Shown piece after piece: positions 13,201 to 25,400 of a stretch of DNA of 64,000 nucleotides. Each line of letters starts with the position of its first letter. The first letter of the stretch is position 1. A program made the position numbers and the translations under genes. The notes beneath the pieces are model-generated. The model did not search any database. It saw nothing but the letters and a program-made list of their open reading frames with translations, and was not told where the DNA came from. The stretch is from Nemopilema nomurai (taxonomy: Eukaryota > Cnidaria > Scyphozoa > Rhizostomeae > Rhizostomatidae), in assembly GCA_003864495.1 (NCBI GenBank), contig ML133408.1:1557006-1621005 (forward strand), written 5' to 3'.

Positions 13201-16200
13201 GAAAAGGAAAAGGGAAACGAGAATACCAGCCTTGATGCCTGAGTTGGCTCTGCGGCTGCTGCGCTGTGAAAGTTTTCAAGTAACTCTGCCTGCGCAAAGG
13301 CATCGATGCAGTCTGCCATCGCAATGTTCAAGCGGAAAATTTCGGAAGAATCTCTGCGGAATGAAGGCAATGTGAGCATTTGCTGGCCTGAAATTTGGCA
13401 AGTGATAACACGAGGCAAGAATCGTGTTATTTAAATATCGCATTTCGCTTTGTTGACAAATGAGATCAGCCTAATCGCTCATTATCCACCAGTAACACAA
13501 TAGCATTGGTGTTTCCCTTCCCTCAACCCCACCGCCGCCAACCCTACCCCTACCCCTACCACCACCCCCAACCACACACACACACACACAGTGTTCGTAA
13601 ACTTCAAAACATGAGACATGGTTATATTGCTTCAATGGTGCCTCTTCACGAATGATATAACAGAGAATCCCCTACATTTTCTCTTTCTTCGCCTCTTTCT
13701 CCTTCTTCATTTCTTCAAATGCTTTGTACTCGGCTGCGGAGAAGAGATAATTGTCAAAATAAAATCAAGAGGAAATGATGCATAAAGAATTTGAAATCGA
13801 TACAAAAAAGGCCAAAAATGTACATCGCTCGTCATAACGTGTGTGGTTGACCTTATCAAAAATGGTAAGGTTTTGTAACTATTTTGATTGCGCGGCCCAA
13901 AACGTTTCCGTTAAACTTAAAATGCTTATCTATTTTTGTATTTAAGGATAAAATTGTGAAGATTTCCAACCGTTCGGCGCATTCGCTAAAGCCAAATTAC
14001 CCAGATTTCCAACAAAGTGCCCAGTACAATTCACCCAAGCGCAGAAAATGAAGGCTGAATCTGATCATCAATAACTTTACCGATGTTTTTGGCCTTCTCT
14101 AATGGAATCCTAAGCATGAGCGATGCGTCCTCTCGCTTTGAGTAAGACACCTTGTTGCTTGCCAAGCACTGGAGGCGATCCTCAAACTAAAAAGTGACGT
14201 AAAAAGTGACGTAAAACGTGACGTAAAAAGTGACGTAAAACGTGACGTAGAAGTGGCAACGATTCGATGCAAGAAAAACACGGCTGTCATTCATCAAAAA
14301 TCGCATATTCGTTAAGGCTTTGAGTTTGAAATATTTTAAACAACATGAAAAAAACTAAAGAGATTCCATGTTTACTGTCTGTTAGTTGCAATATATTTTG
14401 GAAAGCTATGGGTCTTACTTCAAATTCAAACATCTTTCTTAAGTCTTTCTTTGATGACCTGGAATGCTGGAAAAGTCAGGCAGATGTATCAGACCATTGA
14501 AAAATTCAAATAACCAAACAAGATGGCTATTAGACAACTTGAGACCCTGAAAACAGCACAACATGTAAATACCGCAAACAAGGGTGGCAGAAATCCTTAA
14601 CAGAGCAGTGAGGTTATGAAGATAAACTGAAATGGTGGCGATAAACTGAAATGGTGGCGATAAATTGAGATGGTGGCGATAAATTGAGATGGTGGCGATA
14701 AATTGAGATTGTGGCGATTGAGTGAAATAGTGGCGATAAAAAAGCAGGAGAATCCACATATCTTGTGAAGCGGGACGTCAAATTTCCTTTCAAGAATCCC
14801 CCTATTGATTGTACCTTTGGTCGCGTTAAATGATCAAACACGTTCAGAAGTACCAACTTGCAGTCATATTTCAGAACTTTATTAACAAGATTTAGTTACA
14901 AAACTTACCTCCTTCCTGCTAATTAATGTCAGGAAATGCAGAAGATATTCGAAAGCATCCTGCTGCCTATTAGATCTAAACTCTGGAAAGTCACTGGCAA
15001 CTACCGACTTGAAAGTAGACGGCCGAATCCCCTACAACATGGAAAATTAATATTACTTTTCTGTAACCATCTCGAGGCAAATGGCACCGGACATACCAGC
15101 ATGTTTTACCTCCTACAAGTGTTTGTCGATGCTTCAAACATGAACATACTTTAAACACTGCTGTTTCTTTCTCTTGTCACAACAAAGGTATGGTTACTCC
15201 TGAGCTATGAGAAGTATAGCCAGGGAAATTTACAAGAAGCGACTGAAGGTGCCGGTTGCATCACCCATCAAACGTATCTCCCCCATTCTGCTTAATACTT
15301 CATATGAAATGCCTGTCAGAATCAATTACATACAATACGATGACCAAATTTCACAAAAATTTACCCCAACCTGTCCGGGCACATCTGCGTCCACATCATC
15401 GTGGTCCACTGAAGGGGAATATTTGCCGGACAGCAAGCCGTTCGCCAGCTTTGTTCTAAAAATTAGAGCAACACAGCAAATGAGACTACAATTAGGTCAG
15501 TGCAAAGGTCAATGCAAAGGTCAGTGCAAAGGACAATGCAAAGGTCAGTGCAAAAGACAATGCAAAGGTCAGTGCAAAAGACAATTCAAAGGTCAGTGCA
15601 AAGGACAATGCAAATGACAATGGAAAGGTGACAGTTATAAGCACAAATCAAGAATGGTTCATGTTAAAGCAAGCAGTCTGTCGGAAGAAAGAAACAAGAG
15701 CCGTACATCTGAATTTCAAAGTCGGTGGCGGGATGACCATTTGACTCCAGGTAACATTCACTGACATTGCGATTGTATCTGAAAGGAGGAGCCAAAGTTT
15801 TATTTGGTAAATATTGGAAACATAAACATAAGGTATACAAATATAGCTAAAAAGGGTCTGGCAGTCTGAGGAATGAAGTTTCTTTACCGTGATTGAAATT
15901 CTGCAGTTGAAAATAAAACTTGCATCACCGAATTCATGTAGCAACTAAAAAGAAAACAATGTAACAAGATGACAAACAGTTTTGGGGGTAATTAGACAGA
16001 TGCGAATGGCAACGAGACAGTTGCGAATGGTGACGAGACAGTTGCGAATGGTGAAGAGACAGTTGCGAAGGGTAACAAGACTGGGCAGTATCTAGAGACT
16101 GGTAATAATCCACCATTTAACATCATATTGCATCTGCTGTGAATCTTTAATATTTCGTCTGGGGTAGTCCTTGGAACGACACACACCGATCGACAGAATA

Positions 16201-19200
16201 GAACACGACAGGTGAAGTCAGTGTGGGAGCACTATGGAATGGCCCTATGCTTCCAAATAGATTCTCGTATAAAGATACGAACTTCTTCTTTAATTTAATA
16301 ATAGACTTCCTATCCACAATTTCGAAATATAACTAGTGCTCTGAAAGGCAATTCATACTACTAAATTATACAGTTCCTATGAAGCGAAAGGACAACGGGG
16401 CCCTTTGCCCATTAACAGTTAACAAGCCGCCAACACTCCTGTCGCCCTTAGGCTGTTATTCAAATGAGAAAAATTGGTAACAAAGACAAACCTGTTTCCC
16501 AGATTTATCATGCCAGTGTACGAGGGTCCGTGCAAAGGCCTCAGCTTTCTACCGGACTCCTATAGTTAGGATTAAAAGGCCTCTTTAGCGAGAAGTGCAA
16601 TTTCTATGATTCCAGCTGCATACTTGACCTGGCATATTTGACTTGTGGTGCTCAAACGAGGTTAAGAGCGTCATAAAACGCCACAGCTTCATGTGTGATG
16701 AAATATTCGACACAAAAGAGTGGCTGGTCAATCTTTTTACAAAAATCACAAACCAAAGAAAGAATCTACCTGTATGTTGTCCCACTCATCCTTAAGTTTC
16801 ATATTTGCCTCGACTTCCAGCTCAACCATGGTTTTGTCAGTCTAATAAAAAACAGTTCAGGATCAGAATGGCCAAGGTTGCTTGACAGAAGTCAGAAAAA
16901 CTCAAAAACAAGAAAAGGGGGATGCATCGAGCAACTCAAAAGAGTAACATGTACCTTTTCCATTTTGAAAATGTTTATTCCAAAATGAGCCAAATGCTCC
17001 TCAAGCTTGGGGTCTTCCATCATATCATCCTCGTCATATGAAAAGACATCTAAGAAAGGGAATGAAATCACAGCCTAAATAGAGTCAACCCGGACAAAAG
17101 AACCTTCAAACCCTTTTCTTGTTTTCTTCTACTGTTTCTATGTTACCTGAGAGAGTGTCCCCACACACAGTAGGCTACTGTTCATCAAGACATTATCTCT
17201 TGACCACCTGTCTAGTAAGTCTGTTTTCTCTAAGGGACATCTAACGAACTAATATAATTATCTATAACAGTAAACTAATGATGAGCCAGAGACTTACAAG
17301 TGGCATCATTTATCACTTCTTACAACATGCTCTGCCTGCATCCTTACAAGAAAATTTCAAAAAATAAAAGTGACAATATTTACCAGCTCCATCAGAGGTT
17401 ATTGTTCCAAGTTTAACTGCCAACGGATACTTGGTTTCTGTATAATATTCAATAGCATGGTTGTTGCCACCAGTGCCTTAAAAAATCAAGCAGATTCAAA
17501 GATGGACCAAATCAAGCAGCATTTCAAATTGGCTGCATATATAAATTAGTAAACAATGATAAACTTTTACAGTCATTGCTACAAATGCAAGGTAATGTTA
17601 GGCTATCAAAAACAGGAAATCAAAACATGGGGATTTGCTTACATCACCTTCTAAGCATCAGGTAGTGAAAAGGAATGCATACCATCAAAATATCTTCTAC
17701 CACAAAGAATTGTTCCATCAGTTAAGTTCATCCACAAATTGTCAACTAGGTCACATTTTGAACACTTCCAGCCACTACAAAATCAAGAGAATTTACAAAC
17801 AAAAAGCTTAGAGCACAGCAAAAGAATGAAATTTTATCACAATCTTCTGTTGCCTGAGGTTAAACACTAGTTGTTGACAAAAGGAATGGAATTGATGAAT
17901 GCAAAGACACCTGCATATTTGAAAGATGAAAGTAAATTTGAGCATTAAATAAGAACCTTGGTGGAATTTTAACGCCATTCTCCAACTGAAGAAGATCATT
18001 TGCATGTCTGAAATTGAAAATAATGAAAGATAAAAATAATTGAAAAAGCAAGAAACAAATCTTCAAATTTGATTGAACATATTCCCAAGGAAGATTGCTA
18101 TATAGCAATATATATGCATATATATACACATGTTACCAAAATAATGCTGTCACATACTTGGAAATCATTTTCTTTTCACCTTCCCAAGCAGTGATACTTT
18201 CCTGCACAGAGGCATCTTGATGTGACAAAATTGATGTGACCGCAATCAAAGTCTGGGAAAAAAACTTGGTAAATCATTGATACACCTGCAACTAAAGCAT
18301 ATTCAATATTTGTTCCAAAATTATTCAAGAACACAGCATTCTAAATAAAATGGTCTATCACCAAGCCATATACCATTTCTGGTAGTTCTGGGTTTGGAAG
18401 GAGCACTTCATCAGTTTTCGTTCCATCTGCTTCCAGGATTTGCACTGAATTGATGTCACAATATTGTGGCTGCAGAAAAATTTAGAGAAATTTTATTTGA
18501 AAGCACAGATGTAATATAATAAACAACAGATAATGATTTGAATTGGACTGAGATAAGCACTTAAATTTAAACTGTACTTATTTAAAAAAGTTCAAGGTAC
18601 CTTATCCTTATCAGGATCAAAACCACCTTCCACTCCTTTGAAAAAAATGACATAATTGATATACATATAATTAAAATGAAACTGTCCTTCAGACACAAAT
18701 GAGCAATTGAATAATATGAGTTAGAGAGTATTCATCCTAATTCAAGCCATTGAAGTGACTGTAAGACATTGTAAATTTGCTTAAAATTGAAGAATCAAAA
18801 TGAGGATGATAATCATCTTGCATTCTATTATTAATAATTCCTAATCATGGCTGCAGAACTCTAGATATGGAGAAAAATTGAAAATGTTGAAAAAGTTCAA
18901 AAAGATGATGGTTTTGCCAATCTTTTAGACAACAAGTACAGTGACATTAATTTGTTAGGTCCCATTCAACCAATATCAGATTTATCAACCAAGTAAACTT
19001 AACTTTTCTCTATCTCAATTTTTTTTGTAACAACAATTTTGAATGACTGATAATGTAGTTCAAAACAATAATCATCAACATTTTTGAGTCAAATTTGAAT
19101 CATTGAGCAAACATTCTCAAAACAGATTAGTGTGCTGCCTTACCAATAGCTAATTTAGTTGGCTTTTTGGCTTCTGGTTCTCCAGAAGGACTGATATTTA

Positions 19201-19959
19201 TCTATAAAGGCAAGTGAAAGTTGTCAATTTAGATATAAGTGGGGATGCAACAGAGTCAAACATCACTGAATATCACAAGCAGAAAAGGCATACTTACTAT
19301 TTCCTTGACTTTCTTCAAATGCAAGAAAGCTTCTCTACCAAACCTCATACAATACAACTTTACATGGTCTTTACAGAATCCCTGTAATGTTGTGAATGAT
19401 ACAAAAATTCCTCCATCCGAATACTAAAACAAAATAATGATGTGATAATTTCAAAACTAGCCAAATATTAACAAAAGTGCAGAATTGAACGTGCTCATTC
19501 ACGAGTATAGTATCTAATTATACTGGCATCTTATACAATCCAGGTATAAATATGTTTGATTATATTAATATGTTTGATTCTCCAGATAATAATGTGTTAA
19601 CATTTTAATGCACGCTGCGAGTCTAACAGAGAAGAAAAAACAATTACATAGAGATAAACACCTTAAACTGAAATTTCATTACATAAGATAAAAAACAGGA
19701 TAACCACATTTATCTCATCCGGGTTAATTGTGTTTCTAAAAAATTTCTTTGAAAAAGTTCGGACAAAACCTCTTGAAGAATTACTTGGCACGGTCTCAAA
19801 AACTTAATTAGGATTTCAATTAAAACACACCTAAGGAAGATTCGAGAAACTCTACTTTACCGGCGAGTCATAACACAGCAGACATTCATCCTTATACACC
19901 TTGTCTCCTCCCCTTGGGATAGAATATTTCAGACTTTTCAGAAATTCAACCGACGCCAT
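10209..19959 (-). CDS. USP5: Ubiquitin-specific protease 5/13 (isopeptidase T)
   Basis: Twenty-eight exons (5' to 3'): 19959-19861, 19423-19298, 19201-19144, 18635-18601, 18469-18374, 18252-18158, 18007-17957, 17774-17683, 17476-17384, 17049-16955, 16841-16770, 16559-16492, 15944-15888, 15778-15707, 15455-15371, 15031-14909, 14466-14419, 14186-14081, 13733-13676, 13353-13231, 12982-12894, 12663-12556, 12327-12232, 11955-11908, 11793-11666, 11286-11148, 10674-10590, 10305-10209. They give 813 aa in frame. The enzyme disassembles free polyubiquitin chains. Visible parts: UBP zinc finger ([17 protein letters not shown]), Cys box [13 protein letters not shown] with the catalytic Cys in exon 13, [13 protein letters not shown], two UBA domains (exons 23-24 and 25-26) inserted in the catalytic domain, and His box HCGHYVCHI in exon 27. 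Exon 20 has no good GT donor (see findings). It could equally be named USP13; vertebrates have both. Confidence 0.95.
10703..10752. repeat. 17-bp direct repeats in USP5 intron 26
   Basis: Three copies of a 17-bp unit like cataggtaatgcatttg, starting 28 nt upstream (transcript sense) of the exon 27 acceptor. On the transcript strand each unit carries GCATTACCTATG. A second, GC-rich direct repeat (ggccccgcgagagactcg and variants, three copies) lies at about 10838-10907 in the same intron. Confidence 0.75.
13491..13591. repeat. C-rich simple sequence and (CA)n in USP5 intron 19
   Basis: Low-complexity run of CCCTACCC-type repeats followed by (CA)n between USP5 exons 19 and 20. No coding or regulatory signal is recognised in it. 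Confidence 0.7.
14187..14262. repeat. 12-bp array abutting the exon 18 acceptor of USP5
   Basis: Six imperfect copies of a 12-bp unit. In transcript sense the unit is about TACGTCACTTTT, and the last copy runs straight into the acceptor CACTTTTTAG of exon 18. The acceptor and pyrimidine tract are therefore themselves the terminal repeat unit. Confidence 0.85.
14616..14742. repeat. 19-bp array in USP5 intron 16
   Basis: About six copies of a 19-bp unit (gataaattgagatggtggc and variants), near the middle of the intron and about 150 nt from the exon 17 acceptor. In transcript sense the unit contains CTCAATTTATC. Confidence 0.8.
15495..15630. repeat. 12-bp array in USP5 intron 14
   Basis: About eleven copies of ggtcagtgcaaa or ggacaatgcaaa, 39 nt upstream of the exon 15 acceptor. 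In transcript sense the unit reads TTTGCACTGACC, which contains the strong branch-site core CTGAC. It produces a false GQCK-repeat open frame on the plus strand. Confidence 0.88.
16001..16085. repeat. 21-bp array in USP5 intron 12
   Basis: About four degenerate copies of a 21-bp unit (acagttgcgaatggtgacgag and variants) in the 3' part of the 547-nt intron, 56 nt before the exon 13 acceptor and more than 400 nt from the donor. Confidence 0.75.
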
Positions 19960-20056
19960 CTTCAGAAAGCAACAGAGCCTCTATCGCAGTGTAGCCTCGA
20001 TTTGGATTTGCCGCTATCGTCCAGACAACAAGGAAGACATTCTTGGAAATGCAAAG
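19960..20056. promoter_or_regulatory. Shared bidirectional promoter and 5' leaders of USP5 and the GST
   Basis: The start codons of USP5 (19959, minus) and the GST (20057, plus) face away from each other with only 97 bp between them. Both promoters and 5' untranslated regions must overlap here or lie within the neighbouring gene. I see no TATA box. The role is inferred from geometry. Confidence 0.7.
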
Positions 20057-21329
20057 ATGAAGTTGTACATTGTAAAGGTTTCGCCGGCCTGCCGCGCTGT
20101 TTGGCTCTATTGCCTTAGAAATAAGCTTCCCGTTGAACTAATTGAAATTGACCTCTTTGCAGGTAAGATGAACAGTATTCTTCACCACATTCCTGTAAAT
20201 ATGCAGTTTCTAAGACAAACTTTGTCACAAAGCAAACAGAAAAGCACGTATATGTATGTAAAGGGAGGCCGAGAGGCGAGAGGGTTCCCTAGTTGAAAGA
20301 GTAGCATCTGTTCATATGAGTAAATGTTAATTTATGTCTATAATATCTGGGAGTGAATTTTGTGTTTTAGGCGAACACAAAACTGAGCAATTTCTAAAAC
20401 TGAATCCACACGGGGAAGTTCCTGTGTTAGTGGATGGCGAAACGTCTGTGTTTGAAGCTTGTGCGATACTGAGATACTTGGCTTATAAATATACTAATCA
20501 TAAGGACTTTGGCAGCTCACCCTCAGACAGAATGAAGGTTTGTGATTCCTTCCTTTTCTCTCTTTTAGAATCCTGTTTGTATCTTTGTGTAAATAATACA
20601 AATATTAGCTGTTTTCTGTTGCAAAAATACGTGCTCTGTATTCAAGATTTGCTGTGATCTTCCTAGGTTGTGATCATTCTTTCTGAATTTTCTTCTCAAC
20701 TGAATTTTCTTCTCCTGGTATTGAATCATGAATCAAAGAACTAAGATCTTTGAACTGTTTATTTGATTATTGATTGATATTGATTCTACTAATTTTACTT
20801 AGAAAATAGCCCTTAATTTTAGCTATTGTTTATTTAGCAGCCTCTTGTTCAAAAAGGAATTGTACGCATTCCATTTTCTAGAAGACTAGCTTTTCCAGTC
20901 AATAACTGAATACACTTGAAAAGTAAATTCCATATTTCTGATTTTCAGGTCCTGTCTTTTATTACTTGGGCTTCATCAGAAGTACATCGAATTGTGGGTT
21001 ATAGAATTGTTTACCCACAGTTCTTTGAAAAGTACCATCTTGCTAATGATGCCAATGATGCATTAATCGACAAGGGAACAGAAGAATTAACAAAGATCTT
21101 AGAGACATTGGAAAACCATGTTCTTGCAACAACAAATTTTTTGGCTGGCAATGAAATAAGCATTGCTGATTTGTATGTTGGTACAATACTTACACAGCTT
21201 GAATGGATAGAGTTTGATTTGTCTCTCTGGCCAAACACATGTTGTTGGCTGGGTGGTTTAAAGAAGAGCCCTCATTGGCAGAAAGTTCATGAAAAACATG
21301 ACGGCTTTCTAAAAGAGCTCAAAAAATAA
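20057..21329 (+). CDS. Glutathione S-transferase, theta-like
   Basis: Three exons, 20057-20162, 20371-20537 and 20949-21329, with phases 1 and 0, giving 217 aa. It is a cytosolic enzyme expected to conjugate glutathione to electrophiles. The thioredoxin-fold half has SPACRAVWL near residue 9, matching the theta-class SQPCRAV segment with its catalytic serine. It also has LNPHGEVPVLVDG (cis-proline) and VFEACAILRYLAYKY (glutathione glutamyl contact). The helical half has FLAGNEISIADLYVGT, the conserved N-capping box of the fold. The start gives the usual short lead before beta-strand 1. It is shorter than vertebrate theta enzymes at the C-terminus. AATAAA lies at 21400. Class assignment is by motif only; epsilon/delta-like is a less likely alternative. 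Confidence 0.9.
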
Positions 21330-22411
21330 ACTTCTTTACTCCTTGAAAAGAGCTTTTTCTTCATTTTTTTTTGCTTTTTGAGTGGTTAGTGGAAGCCCTA
21401 ATAAAGTAGTATGGTAAAAATTTGTTGATATATGTATGTTATATAGAGAAAACTATATTTGGTTGGTGCATTACCAGTAAAATGCAAGTTATATAGGAAA
21501 TGTCTCCCCAAAAACCTCTTTTACCTTGCCCCTTAAAAAGTCATCTGCATTGCAAATTAAATAAAGTGACTTCAAAAGATTTGATGAGCAACTTTTTGGG
21601 TCTCAGAAAGTTTCCTTATCCTTATATGGTATCAGTGCTACTAAACACAGAGGTGCAATGCATTTGAGTTGATTCAAACATTTATTCTAGCACATGCAAT
21701 AAAATATGCTATATGTTTTGCATTTAGCATCAATTATCAAGAATGACATTTTCTTGTTGTTTCTATTTTGTGAAACTATACTTTGGTCCACCTTGCTTGC
21801 ATTTGCTTTTTTCATTCAATCAAAGTAAAATTTATTCAACAATGGAAGCTGTCCCAAGTTATAAGGGCTACATCTCTCTAAATGAAAGAGAATTGAAGAA
21901 GAGTACAATTTTTAAGAAAAATAATGTTTAATGTTAGCTTTTCTTATAATTCACAAATACTGTTTTCATCAGCTCAAAACTTGCTTTTACCTAGCTACAA
22001 AGCCTGCTGATAGTCAATGATGACTTTCTCATTTCTGCATTTTTTCATTTACTCTGCCCCCTTTCTCCCCAAAAGTTGTAACCAAAGTGGAGTTTCCTCC
22101 CCTACCCCACCTAGAATTGGTGCTGTTAACAAACTGCTCCTTCTAGTCAATCTTAGGAGAGAAAGTTGGGCACAAAATTTTGTTTTGTTTTACATTATGA
22201 CATAATATTATTACCCTATGGATTAGGCAAATGAACTTAATTTTTATATTCCCCTTTTAAACTTTTTCTATTCTTCAACAGCTCGTAGGAACTATTTTTC
22301 TACAGTGCACAAAATCGATGTTTCTGTGAATATGCATTGAATTCGCAAAATAATCTGTTTATTTAGTTATTTTTTAAACTAATCTAATTTAGTTTATTTA
22401 GTGTTGTGCAG
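21330..22411. other. Convergent intergenic region
   Basis: 3' flanks of the GST (plus) and the DCX-EMAP gene (minus). It contains a polyadenylation signal AATAAA at 21400-21405 for the GST. No coding region is recognised; the open frames are short and AT-rich. Confidence 0.55.
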
Positions 22412-25400
22412 TTAAGGTCCTTTTCCTTGTCGTTTCTTTTTCTGCTCCTTGGTGATAGGGCTCAAAACGGCATAGCTTCCAAGAAAATCTTTAGACTTGC
22501 GCAATGCTATATCTCTTTGGGACAGCCCTGTCCCACTTTCATTGAGGTATGCTTGCATCTCTTCTGTGTCCATTTTTTCTTGCCTTTTATTATAATCATC
22601 TGGAATGTCTTCAACGGATGCTTCTTTCGCTGCATGCAATGGCAGTCTTGAAGATGAATCACTCACTCTGGACTCTGAACCTCTGATTCTGCGATGACCC
22701 AAGCTTGAGGACTTCTCTCTTGTAAGCTTTGCCTCAACTTGATCTTCCATGGTATGCTCTCTGTAGTAACTCCCTCGCACCCCTATCTCCTGGGTCTTTT
22801 TTAATGTTATGCGCCATTGCATTACAGCGTTGTCATATCTGCCTGCACTGACGAGATGAAGCTCCGATGGAAGAAAGCAGACTCTAGCTATTTCGCCAAC
22901 GTGCGTCGAATACTCTCTGTACTTGGCCTGTGAAATTTTTCAAACCTATTTAAGCACACCAAATTATATCGGATAAAAGTTAGACTATACTACTTATCTA
23001 TAGTATAGCTTGGACGTTGTAACTGACTCGGCATTTTAAAGGGTAACACATTAAAAAAACCAGTAACGCATTTACCCATGGGCCCCCCTGAGGGCTATTA
23101 ATTTTAGGAGGCCCCAAGCAGTATTTTGTTAAGCCTGCACAAAGGTTTTTAACCGTGTGAGTAGCATGATACAAACTTCTTTGGAATATCCTAGGGGGCT
23201 TAAACTTTTGGTCCAGGGCCCCGGCAATCGTAAATGTGGCCATGCCAACATCAGGTTCAAGGTGGAGGTAAGCGTGCCAAAATGGGGCTAAAAGTTGCGA
23301 AGGAACCAGAAGGAGAACAAACTGAACAAGCAGCGTACAAGCGCTTTATTGACCTGTAGTTAGTCCTGCGGCGTGAAGAACGAGCGCTTACCTTTGTTTC
23401 AGCACAAGGATAACTAAACACTCGAAGCTGCCCGTACTGCGTCCCTGCACAAAGGAGGTCACCAGATACAGACGTAGCTGCTGACAGAAACTTCAGATCA
23501 GAGCCCGGTTGCCACAGCCCTGTTAAAATAAGAAAGCAAATTAGAGAAAGCAAATTAGAGAAAGCAAATTAGAGAAGGCAAGTTAGAGGAGGCAAATTAG
23601 AGAAAGCAAATTAGAGAAAGCAAATTAGAGAAAGCAAATTTGAGAAAGCAAATTAGAAAAGCAAATTAGAGAAAGCAAATTAGAGAAAGCAAATTAGAGG
23701 ATTTTTCACATGTTGTATGAAATTCCCGGAAGTCCTGAAGAAAAAATGGTTTTTAAAATTCAATGTTGGAGGTATCAAAATGTAGACGAAAAGCCCCAAT
23801 ATGAAGGTGATAGATTAGTAAATGGAAATGAGAAAGAGGGCACACCTGCAGTGGCATAACTCAGCGTGGAGTTCTGACTGTGCCATTCCATATCGGCAAT
23901 CAGCTGCGAATCCTGAACCTCCTTCAGTTTCTCTGTATCCACTTCATAAAATTAAACAAGCAGCAAAATTCAACATCTGCAAATTGTAACTGTTAGGGCC
24001 ACTAGCAATCAGCCTGATTTTTGATCAGTGTGATATAAAATCAGCCTGACATTTGATGGGAGTGATATAAAAATCAGCCTGACATTTGATGGGAGTGATA
24101 TAAAATCAGCCTGGCATTTGATGGGAGTGATATAAAATCAGCCTGGCATTTGATGGGATTGATATTAAATCAGCCTGACATTTGATCGGTGTGAAATTTA
24201 ATCCGGATGATATATACCGGATTTACTGGTGCGCGCCGACCCGATTGATGAAAAATTTTAAATCAACCTCGGGAATTTCCCTGTATCAAGAGGGTTTTTA
24301 AAAAGCGCCGTACGAGTAAGTATGGTATTGACTGTGGCATATGATCGGTGCGATATTTAATCAGTTTGACATTATAGATGTGTTCTGAATTATCCATAAA
24401 GATTTTTTCTTTTTTGCTTATAAGGGTAGATTAATTTAAAGAACTCTTGTAGACATGTTGGTTTTTGATCGGTGAAATGCCATTTTCCCCTCTCGCTTAT
24501 TCTGGGCAGACGAGATGGTCGCCTGCCGGCAGGTTGGGTGGCGTTACGTCGACACTCACATATGACTTGATCCCAGTCTTCCATCAAAGTCCTCAGGTGA
24601 CTTCCATTCGTTGTCCAGTCCAGAGCAACTATCTTCGCCGCGCGACACTGCAACATGATGGGTTGTTAAAAACGTCACTAGAAGTCATTCAATACCACGG
24701 GATAATGGAGCAAACACTAAGAAAGCTTCGGCATTGACCACATGCAAGTAGCAATGGCCCAAGCAAAAAGAGTGAATGAAAAAAGGAACCTTGTGCCATT
24801 TTTGCACTAATGAAAATGCTGACAATGCAGCGGTTGCCGACGCAGCGGTAACTGCAACTTTAGTGGCAATGGATCAGAGTCGCGTGGACCGACTTTCAAC
24901 CGGCCTAAGACCGAAATTTGCATAGATTCTGTTGCCACTTAGCCAACGAACGGAATTTGGATCAGATACTATCGATGCTATTCTCGAAGTACATGGATAT
25001 TGGCAATGTTAAGATTATATGAGCTATTTCTAGGAGTAGAGAGTGGATTATGTTTTTGCAAGATTGATAGCGAGGCTGGTCGGCGCAACATAGGGAAGAG
25101 GCTCGTGGCAAGTCATAAATACCTCAACACTGGCAATCAGTCTGTAGCTGTGCCCTTCGTCGTAAACAGAGAAGAGGTAAACCTCTCCCGTAGATGTCCC
25201 AATCGCAATGTCACCTCCTTCTATTAGGCAATGCAAGAAACATTATACAACCGGGCCGTTTAAGGGTGCATTCCCACTTCAGCTATGTGACGTAGAGAAC
25301 CAACCAAGATGCAACTACCTTAGTGCTTTTTACATTCAAAGCTTCTACCACGTGCAGTAGCCAGCTTTGTTAAGAACCCAAGGAAAATAACTGGCTGTTT

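Noticed and set aside
15207..15617. 136-codon frame with GQCK repeats
   Set aside because: It is antisense to USP5 exon 15 and runs through the 12-bp array of intron 14.
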